Positions 26,844-36,489 of a stretch of DNA of 64,000 nt are shown piece after piece. Both the position numbers and the translations under genes were made by a program. The stretch comes from Aliagarivorans marinus DSM 23064. GTDB lineage: Bacteria; Pseudomonadota; Gammaproteobacteria; Enterobacterales; Celerinatantimonadaceae. Every line of letters begins with the position of its first letter. Position 1 is the first letter of the stretch. The notes under the pieces are model-generated. The model ran no database searches. It saw only the letters and a list, made by a program, of their open reading frames with translations, and was not told where the DNA came from. The stretch covers positions 51,039 through 115,038 of the forward strand of contig NZ_AUBY01000020.1 in assembly GCF_000429485.1 (NCBI RefSeq). The letters are read 5' to 3'.

Positions 26844-27395
26844 ATGCAAGCCTTGAATTTTTTGATCGGTACTGTTTTTGACCTCTACCTGATGGTGGTA
26901 TTGCTGCGGGTTTGGCTACAGCTGGCCCGTGCCGATTTCTACAATCCACTAAGTCAGTTTGTGGTGAAAGCCACTAACCCCGTTGTTGCACCTCTGCGTC
27001 GTATTATTCCCGGCGTGGGTGGCATCGATTGGGCCTCATTGCTGTTTGCCTTTGTGGTGGCCGCCGCCAAATGGGCGCTGTTGTTCCAGATCCGAGCAGG
27101 CGTGACCGATTGGCAGGGTATCCCCATCATTGCCGCACTTAACGTGGTGAAAGAAGCCGGTACCATGGTCTTTTGGGTATTGCTGCTACGGGCAATTCTG
27201 TCTTGGGTAAGCCAAGGCCGCAGCCCTATCGAGTACGTGCTGCATCAGTTAAGCGAACCGCTGCTAGCACCTATTCGCCGCGTCGTTCCAGTAATGGGCG
27301 GCTTGGACCTGTCGGTATTGGTGCTGTTTATCGCCCTAAATTTCCTCAACATCTTGATTAGCGGCTGGTTCCCACTGATCTGGCCTTACTTGTAA
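26844..27395 (+). CDS. yggT: YggT family membrane protein
   Basis: The 183-residue protein is made of two YggT repeats, each with two hydrophobic helices around a conserved amphipathic NPLSQFVVKATNPVVAPLRR-type segment (about residues 33-52, and again PLLAPIRRVVPVMGGLD about 140-156). YggT proteins are inner-membrane proteins with suggested roles in osmotic tolerance or cell shape. It is 15 bp downstream of proC and only 3 bp before yggU. Confidence 0.92.
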   Translation: MQALNFLIGTVFDLYLMVVLLRVWLQLARADFYNPLSQFVVKATNPVVAPLRRIIPGVGGIDWASLLFAFVVAAAKWALLFQIRAGVTDWQGIPIIAALNVVKEAGTMVFWVLLLRAILSWVSQGRSPIEYVLHQLSEPLLAPIRRVVPVMGGLDLSVLVLFIALNFLNILISGWFPLIWPYL

Positions 27396-27398
27396 GCC

Positions 27399-27695
27399 GT
27401 GCCAGCTGTTAGCTTCGACGACGTAAATCTGCTATTGCAGGTTTACGTCCAGCCTAAAGCCAGCCGCGACAACATTGTCGGATTGCATGGCGAAGAGCTC
27501 AAGATTGCCATCACCGCGCCACCGGTTGATGGTAAAGCCAACCAACACCTCACCAAGTACCTTGCTAAACAGTGTAAGGTCGCCAAGTCTCAGGTCAGCA
27601 TCTTGCGTGGCGAGTTGGGCAGGCACAAAACCATTCAAGTACAGGCACCCCAGCAGCTGCCCGATGTGATAGCCAAATTGCTTACCGCAAAATAG
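27399..27695 (+). CDS. yggU: YggU / DUF167 family protein
   Basis: The 98-residue protein has the DUF167 pattern: [12 protein letters not shown], then [20 protein letters not shown] and [16 protein letters not shown]. The fold is known from structures of family members but the function is not. The GTG start lies 3 bp after the yggT stop, so translation is probably coupled. It is the last gene of the yggS cluster. Confidence 0.9.
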   Translation: MPAVSFDDVNLLLQVYVQPKASRDNIVGLHGEELKIAITAPPVDGKANQHLTKYLAKQCKVAKSQVSILRGELGRHKTIQVQAPQQLPDVIAKLLTAK

Positions 27696-27730
27696 TCGCT
27701 GCAAGCATCACAAGGCAGAGCCGGTCTATA

Positions 27731-27993
27731 TATACCCGAGCAACCTCAATATGCGGGATTCAGAGGAACTCAATGTCCATAGGACGAGGCGAAAATAAGA
27801 AGGAATGATGACCCATTTCGAGTGTTTTCAACGAAGTATTATGGACATTGAGCGCCTCCCAAAGGGCGAGTTTCCCAGTCCCTCATACCGCGTTACTGCT
27901 TCTTGATTTAGATTACTAAATCGGCGCAGCAGTGCCTTGTCTGAGGAACTGGGAAATCTCGCTGAACCTGCATCTTGAGGTTGTTCGGGTATA
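27731..27993. repeat. 263-bp nested palindromic intergenic element
   Basis: The element is bounded by imperfect terminal inverted repeats of about 32 bp (27731-27763 and 27962-27993; outer ends tatacccga / tcgggtata). Inside are two further stem-loops. One pairs 27763-27781 with 27840-27858 (17 of 19 matches). The other pairs 27866-27885 with 27942-27962, enclosing gatttag/ctaaatc and actgct/agcagt inner stems. It has no credible gene; the 75-residue frame on the minus strand across it is an artefact. It looks like a MITE-like or large REP-type element. Confidence 0.7.
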
Positions 27994-28067
27994 AAGAATT
28001 CTGATCGTTTGTCTATGCTGTTGGGTAACACAAGAGCTGACTGATTACGGAACAAGGAGAGAACACC

Positions 28068-28496
28068 ATGCGTATCTTAATCGCCATCTTCAGCCTGCTT
28101 AGCGCTCTGGCATTGCCCGTCCAGGCCGAGCAGAAGGTCGACTTGGGCCCTTGGGAAGTTCACTACGTGGTGTTTAACTCCACCTTTATCCCGCCCGAAG
28201 TCGCCACCGCCTATGGCCTTAAACGTAACGGCCGTAACGCGCTAATCAACATTTCAGTACTCAAAGCCGAAGGCGATGACAAAGTCGCTCAGCGCGTGAG
28301 TGTTGAGGGCAGCGCGCAAAACCTGCTGGGCAACAAGAAGCAACTAAGTTTTAAGGAAGTGCGTGAAGGTGAGTCGGTCTACTACCTGTCGCAACTGACC
28401 TTTAGCAACGAAGAGACCTTCAACTTTGATATCACCCTGACTCAGGGCAGCCAAACCCAACGACTGCGCTTCTCCCAGCAACTATACGTCGACTAG
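28068..28496 (+). CDS. DUF4426 secreted protein
   Basis: The 142-residue protein has a Sec signal peptide ([18 protein letters not shown], cleavage near 20) and a beta-rich mature part starting [20 protein letters not shown]. The pattern with [16 protein letters not shown] fits DUF4426, a family usually sited near rdgB and yggT/yggU in gammaproteobacteria. Its periplasmic role is unknown. An ACAAGGAGAG region stands upstream of the ATG. Confidence 0.85.
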   Translation: MRILIAIFSLLSALALPVQAEQKVDLGPWEVHYVVFNSTFIPPEVATAYGLKRNGRNALINISVLKAEGDDKVAQRVSVEGSAQNLLGNKKQLSFKEVREGESVYYLSQLTFSNEETFNFDITLTQGSQTQRLRFSQQLYVD

Positions 28497-28546
28497 CGTG
28501 GGGCGAGGCATTATCATGGCGGCCAAATTGTCGTCTCGAGAAGATC

Positions 28547-29137
28547 ATGCAGAAACTGGTTCTGGCCACCGGCAACCCCGGTAAAGTAAAAGAGCTGGGC
28601 GAACTCCTTGCCCCGCACAACTTTGAAGTCCTTCCACAGAGCGCTTTCGACGTGCCAGATGCCGAAGAAACCGGCACCACCTTCGTCGAAAATGCCATTA
28701 TCAAGGCCCGCCAGGCGGCCAAACTCACCGGCCTTCCGGCGATCGCCGATGACTCTGGCTTGGCCGTAGACGCACTGAATGGCGCACCGGGCCTCTACTC
28801 CGCCCGTTATGCCGGTAAAGGTGCCAGCGACCAAGACAACCTCAATAAACTGCTCGACGCCTTGCGAGGCGTTGCTCCCGAGCAGCGCACTGCTCAGTTC
28901 CACTGTGTACTGGTTTACCTGCGCCATGCCGACGACCCAGCCCCGATTATCTGCCACGGCCGCTGGCAGGGACAGATCACCGAGCAAACCGCTGGCCAAG
29001 GTGGTTTTGGTTACGATCCAGTATTTTGGGTTGAGGGCGAGGGCTGCACCTCGGCCGAACTTACCAAAGAGCGTAAGAACCAACTAAGTCACCGCGGACA
29101 AGCCCTGCGCCAGCTACTGGAGCAGGTTTCCGCGTGA
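28547..29137 (+). CDS. rdgB: XTP/dITP pyrophosphatase RdgB
   Basis: This 196-residue HAM1-type enzyme hydrolyses ITP, dITP and XTP and so keeps deaminated purines out of DNA and RNA. Motifs are [12 protein letters not shown] near the N-terminus, [16 protein letters not shown] and [10 protein letters not shown], with [16 protein letters not shown] close to the C-terminus. Its last codons overlap the GTG of hemW, so the two are translationally coupled. Confidence 0.96.
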   Translation: MQKLVLATGNPGKVKELGELLAPHNFEVLPQSAFDVPDAEETGTTFVENAIIKARQAAKLTGLPAIADDSGLAVDALNGAPGLYSARYAGKGASDQDNLNKLLDALRGVAPEQRTAQFHCVLVYLRHADDPAPIICHGRWQGQITEQTAGQGGFGYDPVFWVEGEGCTSAELTKERKNQLSHRGQALRQLLEQVSA

Positions 29138-30288
29138 GCACGCTGAGCTTGCCACCGCTAAGCCTGTATGTGCATATCCCATGGTGTGTGCAAAAGTGCC
29201 CCTATTGCGACTTTAACTCCCACGGGCAAAAGGGCGAGCTGCCTGAGCAGGCCTATGTGCAGGCCTTGCTAAGCGATCTTGAGCAAGAGTGTCAGCGCCT
29301 GCCGGCGGAGCATCGACGCCCTTTGCATAGCATCTTTATTGGTGGCGGTACGCCGAGCTTGTTCAGCCCCGCGGCGATTGCTCAACTGTTAGATGGTGTT
29401 GCTCGCTTGCTCCCCATGGAGCGGGATATCGAGATCACCATGGAGGCCAACCCCGGCACCGCCGAGGCGCAGCGGTTTAAAGACTATTACTCGGCAGGGG
29501 TGAATCGCCTGTCGATTGGGGTGCAAAGCTTTCAGGCGCCACTACTACGAGCGCTCGGGCGGATCCACAATCCACAAGAGGCCAAGCAGGCCTTCGCCTA
29601 TGCCGAGCAAGCGGGCTTTAGCCGTATCAACCTGGACCTGATGCATGGCCTCCCCGGCCAGAGCCTAGCGCAGGCGATGAGCGATCTGGAGCAAGCCTTT
29701 AGCCTTGGCCCAAGTCATCTAAGCTGGTATCAGCTCACCATTGAAGCGAACACCGCCTTTGCCTCGCGCCCGCCAAAGCTGCCCGATGAAGATCTACTGT
29801 GGGATATCTACCAGCAGGGTCAGGCCAAGTTGGCGGAGGCTGGCTACCAACAATACGAGGTCTCGGCCTATTGCCGCGAGCAGGACCGTGCCCGCCATAA
29901 CCTCAACTACTGGCGCTTCGGTGATTATATCGGCATCGGCTGTGGCGCCCACGGCAAGCTGACCCTGCCGGGCAGCATCGAGCGGAGTGAGCGCATCAAG
30001 CACCCCAAGGGCTATCTGGAAGATTTGCGTGGCTATGTAAACCGCCGCTGGCAAGTGGAAGCAGACGACTTACCCTTTGAGTACATGCTCAATCGCTTGC
30101 GTCTGTTCGAGGCTATCCCCAAGGCAGAGTTTGGCGCTCGCACTGGCCTTGCTCTAACTAGCATTGAAGCTGCCTTGTTGCGCGCCAAAGCGCAAGGTCT
30201 GCTAACTGAAACTGAAACCCACTGGCAGGTGACCCAGCAGGGCCGCCTGTTCCTGAACTCTTTGCTGGACCTGTTTGTCGATGAATAA
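29134..30288 (+). CDS. hemW: Radical-SAM haem chaperone HemW
   Basis: The 384-residue protein has the radical-SAM cluster motif C-x3-C-x2-C in [14 protein letters not shown]. HemW resembles oxygen-independent coproporphyrinogen oxidase but binds haem and delivers it to respiratory enzymes. Further landmarks are [25 protein letters not shown] and [11 protein letters not shown]. The C-terminal HemN-like domain (about 290-380) is present. GTG 29134 overlaps the rdgB stop by 4 bp. The downstream VF530 gene overlaps its end. Confidence 0.95.
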   Translation: MSTLSLPPLSLYVHIPWCVQKCPYCDFNSHGQKGELPEQAYVQALLSDLEQECQRLPAEHRRPLHSIFIGGGTPSLFSPAAIAQLLDGVARLLPMERDIEITMEANPGTAEAQRFKDYYSAGVNRLSIGVQSFQAPLLRALGRIHNPQEAKQAFAYAEQAGFSRINLDLMHGLPGQSLAQAMSDLEQAFSLGPSHLSWYQLTIEANTAFASRPPKLPDEDLLWDIYQQGQAKLAEAGYQQYEVSAYCREQDRARHNLNYWRFGDYIGIGCGAHGKLTLPGSIERSERIKHPKGYLEDLRGYVNRRWQVEADDLPFEYMLNRLRLFEAIPKAEFGARTGLALTSIEAALLRAKAQGLLTETETHWQVTQQGRLFLNSLLDLFVDE

Positions 30289-30544
30289 TCAAGCCAATAA
30301 CCCCTTACATGGGGTCACCCTAAAGCAGATCGTCACCGAGCTGGAGCAACGCTACGGCTGGGAAGGGCTGGCTAAACGAATCAATATTCGCTGTTTTAGC
30401 CATGACCCGAGTATTAAGTCGAGCCTACATTTTCTGCGACGCACCCCGTGGGCCCGCGAGAAAGTTGAACAGCTATATGTAGATAGCTTAGATGTGGGTA
30501 ATGATGATGACCCCTGGGCACAAGCCCGCAAACGCAGCGATTAA
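30281..30544 (+). CDS. VF530 / DUF2132 family small protein
   Basis: The 87-residue protein matches the VF530 (DUF2132) family: [20 protein letters not shown], then [20 protein letters not shown] and [11 protein letters not shown]. The fold resembles a small DNA-binding domain, and DNA binding has been proposed only by structure. The ATG at 30281 lies inside the last codons of hemW. Its stop overlaps that of the convergent STAS-like gene by 4 bp. Confidence 0.87.
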   Translation: MNNQANNPLHGVTLKQIVTELEQRYGWEGLAKRINIRCFSHDPSIKSSLHFLRRTPWAREKVEQLYVDSLDVGNDDDPWAQARKRSD

Positions 30545-30957
30545 TCCATACCGGGCTTCGCCTCTAGCGCGTAGCCCTCGTTCTGCAGCCAGCTGATAGC
30601 GTCGATATAGGAAACAAAGTAGCGCCGCTGGTACTCCCCGGTCACTGGTGTCATCGCCGAAAACTGGGCCAGCTTGATACCGCCGCCAAAGATCACATAA
30701 GCCTCGCGCCGCATCCCCGCTTCCACCGCTTGCTGGGCACCGGCGGCAATCACTTGTTGAAACTCCGGTGTGCCCAATACAAACTCGGCCACGTGCACCA
30801 AGGTGGCAAACTCTTGGCCATCAAGCTCACTCACCAGCTCAAAGAAGCACTCGGCAAAGGCTGTGGCCATCTGTTGATTCCACTCCCCGCCAACAAAGAT
30901 CTCTAAGATGCGGCCCCGCCGGAGGATGGCGAAGTCGCCATAGTAATAGTCTTGCAT
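30541..30957 (-). CDS. STAS/SpoIIAA-like protein, unknown role
   Basis: The 138-residue protein starts at 30957 with AAGGAGG a few bases upstream (the frame from 30981 lacks it). It has no signal peptide or helix long enough for a membrane. The run of strands and helices ([18 protein letters not shown], then [12 protein letters not shown] and [10 protein letters not shown]) resembles the SpoIIAA-like STAS fold of small hypothetical proteins. The assignment is by pattern only. It lies alone and convergent to the hemW cluster. Confidence 0.55.
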   Translation of the reverse strand: MQDYYYGDFAILRRGRILEIFVGGEWNQQMATAFAECFFELVSELDGQEFATLVHVAEFVLGTPEFQQVIAAGAQQAVEAGMRREAYVIFGGGIKLAQFSAMTPVTGEYQRRYFVSYIDAISWLQNEGYALEAKPGMD

Positions 30958-31060
30958 CGAGCCTCCTTCGAACCTGCTCAAACAACATGCTGAGAAACAG
31001 TATGGAAGCTGAGCGCAATTGTGCTCAGGCCATAGCTGCAGTCTGTGAGCACAAAAACAA

Positions 31061-31082
31061 AAAAGGGGCCGAAGCCCCTTTT
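31061..31082 (-). terminator. trmB terminator with UUCG loop
   Basis: On the minus strand a 9-bp stem (31082-31074 with 31069-31061) with a TTCG tetraloop is followed by a T-rich tract. This is a textbook intrinsic terminator 22 bp past the trmB stop. Confidence 0.9.
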
Positions 31083-31103
31083 AGAAATGCGATAAACGAG
31101 CGC

Positions 31104-31817
31104 TTAGATCTTCTCGAACATCAGATCCCACACACCATGGCCTAAGCGGTGGCCACGGTTTTCGAATTTGGTCAGTGGGCGGAAGTCCGGGCGCGGCACG
31201 TAATCGCCAGCTTCAGACTGGTTGCGGTAGCCCGGTGCCGCCGACATAACTTCCAGCATATGCTCGGCGTAGTTCTCCCAGTCAGTGGCCATATGGAACA
31301 CCCCGCCAACTTTGAGCTTGGCGCGGATCTGCTGCACAAACTCAGGTTGCACGATACGGCGCTTATGGTGGCGCTTCTTGTGCCACGGGTCTGGGAAGAA
31401 TAGCTGTACGGTATCCAGTGAGTTATCGGCGATGCTGTCGGCCAGCACTTCTACCGCGTCGTGCTCAAACACCCGCAGGTTGGTAATGCCGCGCTCTGCC
31501 GCATCGGCCAAACAGGCGCCTACGCCGGGACGGTGCACCTCGATACCGATAAAGTTGACCTCAGGGTTGCGCTCCGCCATCTCCAGCAAGGACGCGCCCA
31601 TTCCGAAGCCAATCTCCAGCACGGTTTTCGCTTCGCGACCAAACACCTCAGCAAGATCGAAGTTCTCACTTTGATGATCCAAGCCCATGTTTTGCCACTG
31701 TTGGCTTAGGGCCTGTTCCTGGCGCTTGGTTAGACGTCCCTCACGCTTAACAAAGCTGCGGATCCGACGCATAACTTTGCCTTCAGGTAACTCAATCTTG
31801 TTGGTGTCGTCGCTCAT
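31104..31817 (-). CDS. trmB: tRNA guanine-46 N7-methyltransferase TrmB
   Basis: The 237-residue SAM enzyme makes m7G46 in the variable loop of tRNAs. Motif I is [11 protein letters not shown], followed by [29 protein letters not shown] and the signature [16 protein letters not shown]. The C-terminal [19 protein letters not shown] is typical. The start at 31817 (MSDDTNK) matches the family length; the extra 22 residues of the long frame do not. Confidence 0.96.
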   Translation of the reverse strand: MSDDTNKIELPEGKVMRRIRSFVKREGRLTKRQEQALSQQWQNMGLDHQSENFDLAEVFGREAKTVLEIGFGMGASLLEMAERNPEVNFIGIEVHRPGVGACLADAAERGITNLRVFEHDAVEVLADSIADNSLDTVQLFFPDPWHKKRHHKRRIVQPEFVQQIRAKLKVGGVFHMATDWENYAEHMLEVMSAAPGYRNQSEAGDYVPRPDFRPLTKFENRGHRLGHGVWDLMFEKI

Positions 31818-32158
31818 GATGCTCTCATTGGTACTGAACAGAAAAATACGCGCAAAATTGCGCCAAGGGCAGGCATTATCCAAACTTCCCCTGTTTTAGC
31901 AAGTTCACAGCTCAATTTCCCGTGACTTCGCCGCTACCTGGGCCCAGACAAGCGCTTACTCGCTAATGATAGAGCAATATTTATCATCGTCTTTTTTCTC
32001 CCCTCTCTGCCGATTTTTACAGCAAATATTGCGCTTCACGTCGCATAAAAACCTCCGACCACTTATAAAAACAGCGTGGTCGGATATGTGGATTGGAGTA
32101 AGCACTCTAGAATCGCGGCCAATTCAATCGTAATAATAATGACATAGTCGAGTAGTCC
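31818..32158. promoter_or_regulatory. trmB / fadL divergent promoter region
   Basis: This 341-bp gap holds no credible gene. An 8-bp stem, ccgaccac (32055-32062) with gtggtcgg (32076-32083) around an A/T-rich 13-nt loop, lies about 75 bp upstream of the fadL ATG. It is a candidate mRNA leader hairpin or operator. The TGGTC/GACCA halves are in the wrong order for the known FadR site. Confidence 0.45.
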
Positions 32159-33412
32159 ATGAAGCATACCAGCAAGACTCTGATTGCACTTGCCATCGCT
32201 GCTGCCACCAGCCAAGCCCACGCAGCAGGATTCCAACTTAACAGCCAGTCGGCCACCGGTATCGGTCGCGCCTTCGCAGGTGATGCAGTGATTGCCGACA
32301 ATGCCTCGGTGCTGTCACGTAACCCAGCGGCAATGGCGATGTTTGATCGTCCTGAGCTATCTGTTGGCGCAGCAATCGCGGACGTCAAAATCAAAGTTTC
32401 GGATGCGGTTTACCATGGTTTGATAGATAGTAACCTTGGCTCCATTGATGATGCAGGTTCAACGAAAGTCATTCCAAACATCTATTACATTCACCCCATC
32501 AATAACAAATGGGCAGTTGGTGTTGCAGCGTTTTCTAACTTCGGTACGGGTACTGATACTTCTGGCTTGAACTCAGCTAATTCTCCAGGTTTCCAAAATC
32601 AATTCCTAGGAAACACCGAGCTAACAACCATCAACTTCAATGCGAGTGTCTCTTACCGTATCAATGAGCAACTAAGCTTGGGCGCAGGAATAGACATTAT
32701 TCATGGCGCAGGTGAAATTCATCGTGGGGAAGCTATCCCTACAACAGGCTCACTACTTGACGTTGATGCCGATGGCATCGGTATTGGCGGTATCGTAGGC
32801 GCAACCTACGAACTAAACAAAGATCACCGCTTTGGTTTGAGCTACCGCTTCAGCCCAACTGTGAACGCATCTGGTGATGTTAAGAAGTTTGGCGCAACGG
32901 GGCTGGATGAAATTGATGTCCCTGTGCCTGATATCTTCCAAATCGCTGGTTACCACAAGGTAGCAAGTCAGGTTGCTCTTCACTACACAGCTCAGTGGAC
33001 CGGTTGGAGCGAGTTTGACCGAATTTCTTCAAATGGTGGTGAAGAAATCAAGGTATACAACTGGGATGATTCTTGGTTGTTCTCGGTTGGCGCAACATAC
33101 TACTTGAACCCTCAATGGGAACTTCGTGTCGGTTACATGCATGACCAAGGCGTAGTTGGCGGCAACTCAGAGCCTTCAATCTCGATTCCTGACTCAGACC
33201 GTAACTGGTACACCGCAGGTGCAAGCTGGCACTTTAGCAAAAACTCTACCGTTGACTTTGGCCTAGCAGTAGTTCGCGGTAAAGATGTAAACGTCGTTGA
33301 GCAAGGCGCTACTGTTGACCTTGGTGGTGGCCCAATTAGCACTGGTGCACTGAGTGCAACAACTAACTCTAACGCGATCTACTACTCTCTTCAGTACAAC
33401 TACCGGTTCTAA
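32159..33412 (+). CDS. fadL: FadL-type outer-membrane fatty acid transporter
   Basis: The 417-residue protein has a signal peptide (TLIALAIAAATSQAHA) followed by the FadL family N-terminus AGFQLNSQSATGIGRAFAGD, including the conserved plug-region NPAAMAMF. The rest is a 14-stranded barrel pattern ending in a C-terminal aromatic (LQYNYRF). It lets long-chain fatty acids or other hydrophobic compounds cross the outer membrane. Codon use here is more A/T-rich than in neighbouring genes, which may reflect high expression. A strong terminator follows. Confidence 0.92.
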   Translation: MKHTSKTLIALAIAAATSQAHAAGFQLNSQSATGIGRAFAGDAVIADNASVLSRNPAAMAMFDRPELSVGAAIADVKIKVSDAVYHGLIDSNLGSIDDAGSTKVIPNIYYIHPINNKWAVGVAAFSNFGTGTDTSGLNSANSPGFQNQFLGNTELTTINFNASVSYRINEQLSLGAGIDIIHGAGEIHRGEAIPTTGSLLDVDADGIGIGGIVGATYELNKDHRFGLSYRFSPTVNASGDVKKFGATGLDEIDVPVPDIFQIAGYHKVASQVALHYTAQWTGWSEFDRISSNGGEEIKVYNWDDSWLFSVGATYYLNPQWELRVGYMHDQGVVGGNSEPSISIPDSDRNWYTAGASWHFSKNSTVDFGLAVVRGKDVNVVEQGATVDLGGGPISTGALSATTNSNAIYYSLQYNYRF

Positions 33413-33431
33413 AGAGTTGATCTAGTAATAA

Positions 33432-33452
33432 AACGGAGGCCTAGCCTCCGTT
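33432..33452 (+). terminator. fadL terminator
   Basis: A 9-bp stem (33432-33440 with 33444-33452) with a 3-nt loop leads into a run of six T, a classic intrinsic terminator 20 bp after the fadL stop. Confidence 0.92.
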
Positions 33453-33544
33453 TTTTGCATCTAGCGTCCCATCAACTTGAATTTTCTGCAATCCCACCAC
33501 ATCATAGAAAACTACTCTCTCGATTAGGTAAAAGTGAGCAAACC

Positions 33545-34006
33545 ATGCTCGATAGCAAAGATAAGCTGATACTGGACTTGCTCCAGCGCGATGCCAGTAT
33601 GCCGCTCAACGACATCGCCGAGCGGGTTGGGCTGTCCTCCACCCCCTGTTGGCGGCGGATCCAAAAGCTCGAGCAGCAAGGCTTTATCCAAGCTCGGGTA
33701 GCACTACTGGATCGCGCCAAGCTAAACCTTGGGGTGACCGTGTTTGTTAGCGTGCGCACCGCCCAGCACAACCAACAGTGGCTGGCCCAATTCAAGCAGG
33801 CGATTGCCGATATTTCGGAGATTATCGAGGCGCACCGCATGAGTGGCAGTATCGATTATCTGCTGCAGGTGGTGGTGCCGAGCATTGATGACTATGATCG
33901 GGTCTACCAAGAGTTGATTGAGAAGCTGCCGTTCAACGACATCAGCTCCGCCTTCTCCATGGAAGTGATGAAAAGCACCACCTCGCTTCCTACCCATTAC
34001 CTATAA
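33545..34006 (+). CDS. Lrp/AsnC family transcriptional regulator
   Basis: The 153-residue protein has the N-terminal helix-turn-helix (LDSKDKLILDLLQRDASMPL, then DIAERVGLSSTPCWRRIQKL) and a C-terminal RAM/ligand domain with GSIDYLLQVVVPSIDDYD. Members sense amino acids and control metabolic genes. It is not clear enough to call Lrp itself; the length and sequence fit the short AsnC-like group. The start is ATG 33545; a 30-residue upstream extension is unlikely because it runs close to the fadL terminator. Confidence 0.9.
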   Translation: MLDSKDKLILDLLQRDASMPLNDIAERVGLSSTPCWRRIQKLEQQGFIQARVALLDRAKLNLGVTVFVSVRTAQHNQQWLAQFKQAIADISEIIEAHRMSGSIDYLLQVVVPSIDDYDRVYQELIEKLPFNDISSAFSMEVMKSTTSLPTHYL

Positions 34007-34067
34007 GCAAAGGCCTGTAAACCAAAGCCTGTAAGCCAAAGCGACCAGCTCAACGTATTCACCAGCT

Positions 34068-35126
34068 ATGACAAAGATACCCTTTTCCCAACGCGTGCTC
34101 GCTTGGTTCGAGCAGCACGGCCGCAAGGACCTGCCTTGGCAGCAAAACAAGACGCCCTACACCGTATGGCTGTCTGAGATTATGCTGCAGCAAACCCAGG
34201 TGGCCACGGTTATCCCCTACTTTGAGCGCTTTATCCAGCGCTTCCCCAATGTGCAGGCACTGGCCGAGGCGGAGCAAGACGAGGTACTGCACCTATGGAC
34301 TGGGCTAGGTTACTACGCCCGCGCCCGTAACCTGCACAAGGCCGCACAACAGGTGGTCGTGCAGCATCAGGGCGCGTTTCCACAAACGCTAGAACAGCTT
34401 AACGCCCTGCCCGGTATTGGCCGCTCCACCGCCGCCGCGATCTTGTCACTCTCGATGGGGCAACGCGCCGCCATCCTCGATGGCAACGTAAAGCGGGTAC
34501 TTGCCCGCCATCAGGCCATCGCCGGCTGGCCGGGTAAAAAGCCGGTCGAGAATCAGCTTTGGGCATTGGCCGAATCGCTAACTCCAGAGCAAGATTGCGC
34601 CAGCTACACCCAAGCGATGATGGACCTCGGCGCCACCCTGTGTACCCGCAGCAAGCCCGCCTGTGAGCGCTGCCCGGTGAATCAGGACTGTATGGCGTAT
34701 AAAGAGGGCAACCCCGGCGCCTACCCCGGCAAAAAGCCCAAGAAGACCCTGCCGGTGAAATCGACCACCATGCTGCTGGTAAGTTTTGAGGGTAAGGTAT
34801 GGCTGCAGCGCCGTCCTCCACAGGGCTTGTGGGGCGGTCTGTATTGCTTTCCCGAGATCGGCACTGAGCAGTTGGCACAAGATTGGCTGGCCAAGCACCA
34901 GCTTGAGTGGGAGGGGATCTATGAGCTGTCTGAACTGCGCCATACCTTCAGCCATTTTCATTTGGATATCCAGCCGCTGCTGATCGAGCTTGCCGAGCAG
35001 CCCGCGCTAGCGGTGATGGAACAAGACCAGCATCTTTGGTATAACTTGGCCAATCCCGACGAAGTCGGTTTGGCGGCAGTCACCAAGACCCTGCTCAAAC
35101 AGCTTCATCAATCACGCGACATTTAG
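34068..35126 (+). CDS. mutY: Adenine DNA glycosylase MutY
   Basis: The 352-residue repair enzyme removes adenine paired with 8-oxoguanine. The catalytic glutamate lies in [12 protein letters not shown]. The helix-hairpin-helix is [13 protein letters not shown] and the catalytic aspartate is in [13 protein letters not shown]. The [4Fe-4S] cysteines are in [17 protein letters not shown]. The C-terminal NUDIX-like domain (about 235-345) reads 8-oxoG. It is 9 bp upstream of yggX, the usual partner. Confidence 0.96.
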   Translation: MTKIPFSQRVLAWFEQHGRKDLPWQQNKTPYTVWLSEIMLQQTQVATVIPYFERFIQRFPNVQALAEAEQDEVLHLWTGLGYYARARNLHKAAQQVVVQHQGAFPQTLEQLNALPGIGRSTAAAILSLSMGQRAAILDGNVKRVLARHQAIAGWPGKKPVENQLWALAESLTPEQDCASYTQAMMDLGATLCTRSKPACERCPVNQDCMAYKEGNPGAYPGKKPKKTLPVKSTTMLLVSFEGKVWLQRRPPQGLWGGLYCFPEIGTEQLAQDWLAKHQLEWEGIYELSELRHTFSHFHLDIQPLLIELAEQPALAVMEQDQHLWYNLANPDEVGLAAVTKTLLKQLHQSRDI

Positions 35127-35135
35127 AAGGTTACC

Positions 35136-35408
35136 ATGGCTCGAATCGTATACTGTCAGCGCCTGAAAAAAGAGGCCGAAGGCTTGGACTTCCAACTTAT
35201 CCCTGGAGACTTGGGCAAGCGGGTGTTTGATAACATCTCCAAAGAAGCCTGGGGCGAGTGGCAGAAGAAGCAAACCATGCTGATCAACGAGAAAAAGCTG
35301 AACCTGATGAATCAGCCCGACCGCGAACTGCTACAAGACGAAATGGTGAAGTACCTATTCGAAGACGGCGATGTCGAGATCGAGGGCTACACCCCGCCCA
35401 GCGAATAA
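35136..35408 (+). CDS. yggX: Fe(II) trafficking protein YggX
   Basis: The 90-residue protein is a complete Ygg[20 protein letters not shown], then YPGDLGKR-type [17 protein letters not shown] and a C-terminal [16 protein letters not shown]. It supports repair and protection of iron-sulfur clusters, which suits its place just after mutY, an Fe-S enzyme. Confidence 0.96.
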   Translation: MARIVYCQRLKKEAEGLDFQLIPGDLGKRVFDNISKEAWGEWQKKQTMLINEKKLNLMNQPDRELLQDEMVKYLFEDGDVEIEGYTPPSE

Positions 35409-35430
35409 GCCGGGCATTAGCGCATTCGAT

Positions 35431-35453
35431 AAGCCAAGCAACACGCTTGGCTT
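35431..35453 (+). terminator. yggX terminator
   Basis: An 8-bp stem, aagccaag (35431-35438) with cttggctt (35446-35453), is followed by a T-tract. It ends the mutY-yggX transcript. Confidence 0.88.
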
Positions 35454-35564
35454 TTTTGATTGCCAAGGCCTTGCTGACTTCCCGCATCTACCACTAAAGG
35501 CTAGTAGTTTCATTGGCCTACGCGGGCTAGCTTTAGGCTTCTAACCTTGCACAAGGAAAGTGAC

Positions 35565-36452
35565 TTGCTGGTTGAAATTCTACAGATCATGGTGCCCATT
35601 GTGGCCGTTGTCGCCATCGGGCTGCTCTACGGGCGCCGCCATAAGCCGGATATCAGCGCCGCCAACCATATGAACACCGCCATCTTTGCCCCAGCGCTGA
35701 TCTTCTCGGTGCTGGCCAGCACAGACAGTGCGATTCAGAACTATCTCAATATTACCTTGGCGGGAGGCTTTGTGGTCCTTGGCTCGGGCTTAGTGCTGCT
35801 GCCCTTGGTATGGCTGCTCAAAATTGATTTGCGCAGCTTCCTGCCGCCAATGATGTTCAATAACGCCGGCAACCTAGGCCTTCCCTTGCTGGTGCTGGCC
35901 TTCGGTGAACAAGCCATGCCCTTGGCGGTATGCCTGCTGATTATTGAGATGCTGCTGCATTTTACCGTAGGCATCGTGCTGCTAACCGGCCGCTTCGATC
36001 CCAAGCAGATCCTCACCATGCCGATTATCCAAGCGACCATCCTCGGCGTCGCGTGGAGCACCATGGGTTGGTCGTTGCCAGAGGTAGTGGCCATCCCACT
36101 GGAGATGTTAGGACAGATCTCGATTCCACTGATGCTGTTTACCTTAGGGGTTCGGCTAACCGAGGTGGATTTGAGCGATTGGAAGCTTGGGGTACTGGGT
36201 GCAATAGCCTGCCCGCTCAGCGGAATCGTGTGTGCGCTACCGATGCTGTGGCTGCTGCCGCTATCTCCACTGGAGCAAGCTTGTTTGCTGCTGTTTGCCA
36301 GCCTGCCCCCGGCGGTTTTGAACTTTATCGTGGCTGAGCAGTATCAAGTCGCCCCCAAGCGGGTGGCGTCCATCGTATTAATCGGAAACTTGGGAAGCCT
36401 GCTAGTGATGCCGCTTATGCTCTACTGGGTGTGGATAGTCAACGGCTCGTGA
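35565..36452 (+). CDS. AEC family carrier
   Basis: The protein of about 295 residues has ten hydrophobic segments in two halves. PPMMFNNAGNLGLPLLVLAFG is the typical AEC (auxin efflux carrier-like) signature of one half. The second half ends with LPPAVLNFIVAEQYQVAP. Bacterial members move organic acids such as malate or malonate; the substrate here is unknown. TTG 35565 has AAGGA about 7 nt upstream and is preferred to the upstream TTG at 35547. Confidence 0.85.
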   Translation: MLVEILQIMVPIVAVVAIGLLYGRRHKPDISAANHMNTAIFAPALIFSVLASTDSAIQNYLNITLAGGFVVLGSGLVLLPLVWLLKIDLRSFLPPMMFNNAGNLGLPLLVLAFGEQAMPLAVCLLIIEMLLHFTVGIVLLTGRFDPKQILTMPIIQATILGVAWSTMGWSLPEVVAIPLEMLGQISIPLMLFTLGVRLTEVDLSDWKLGVLGAIACPLSGIVCALPMLWLLPLSPLEQACLLLFASLPPAVLNFIVAEQYQVAPKRVASIVLIGNLGSLLVMPLMLYWVWIVNGS

Positions 36453-36489
36453 CTAAGCCTTAAATAAGCAGGCCTTAAGCAAGCGTGCC

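Noticed and set aside
27828..28055. 75-residue frame on the minus strand
   Set aside because: It runs through the arms of the palindromic element, has no plausible start signal and no recognisable domain.
32055..32083. FadR operator upstream of fadL
   Set aside because: The GACCA and TGGTC halves are in the opposite order and spaced 13 nt apart, unlike the FadR palindrome.
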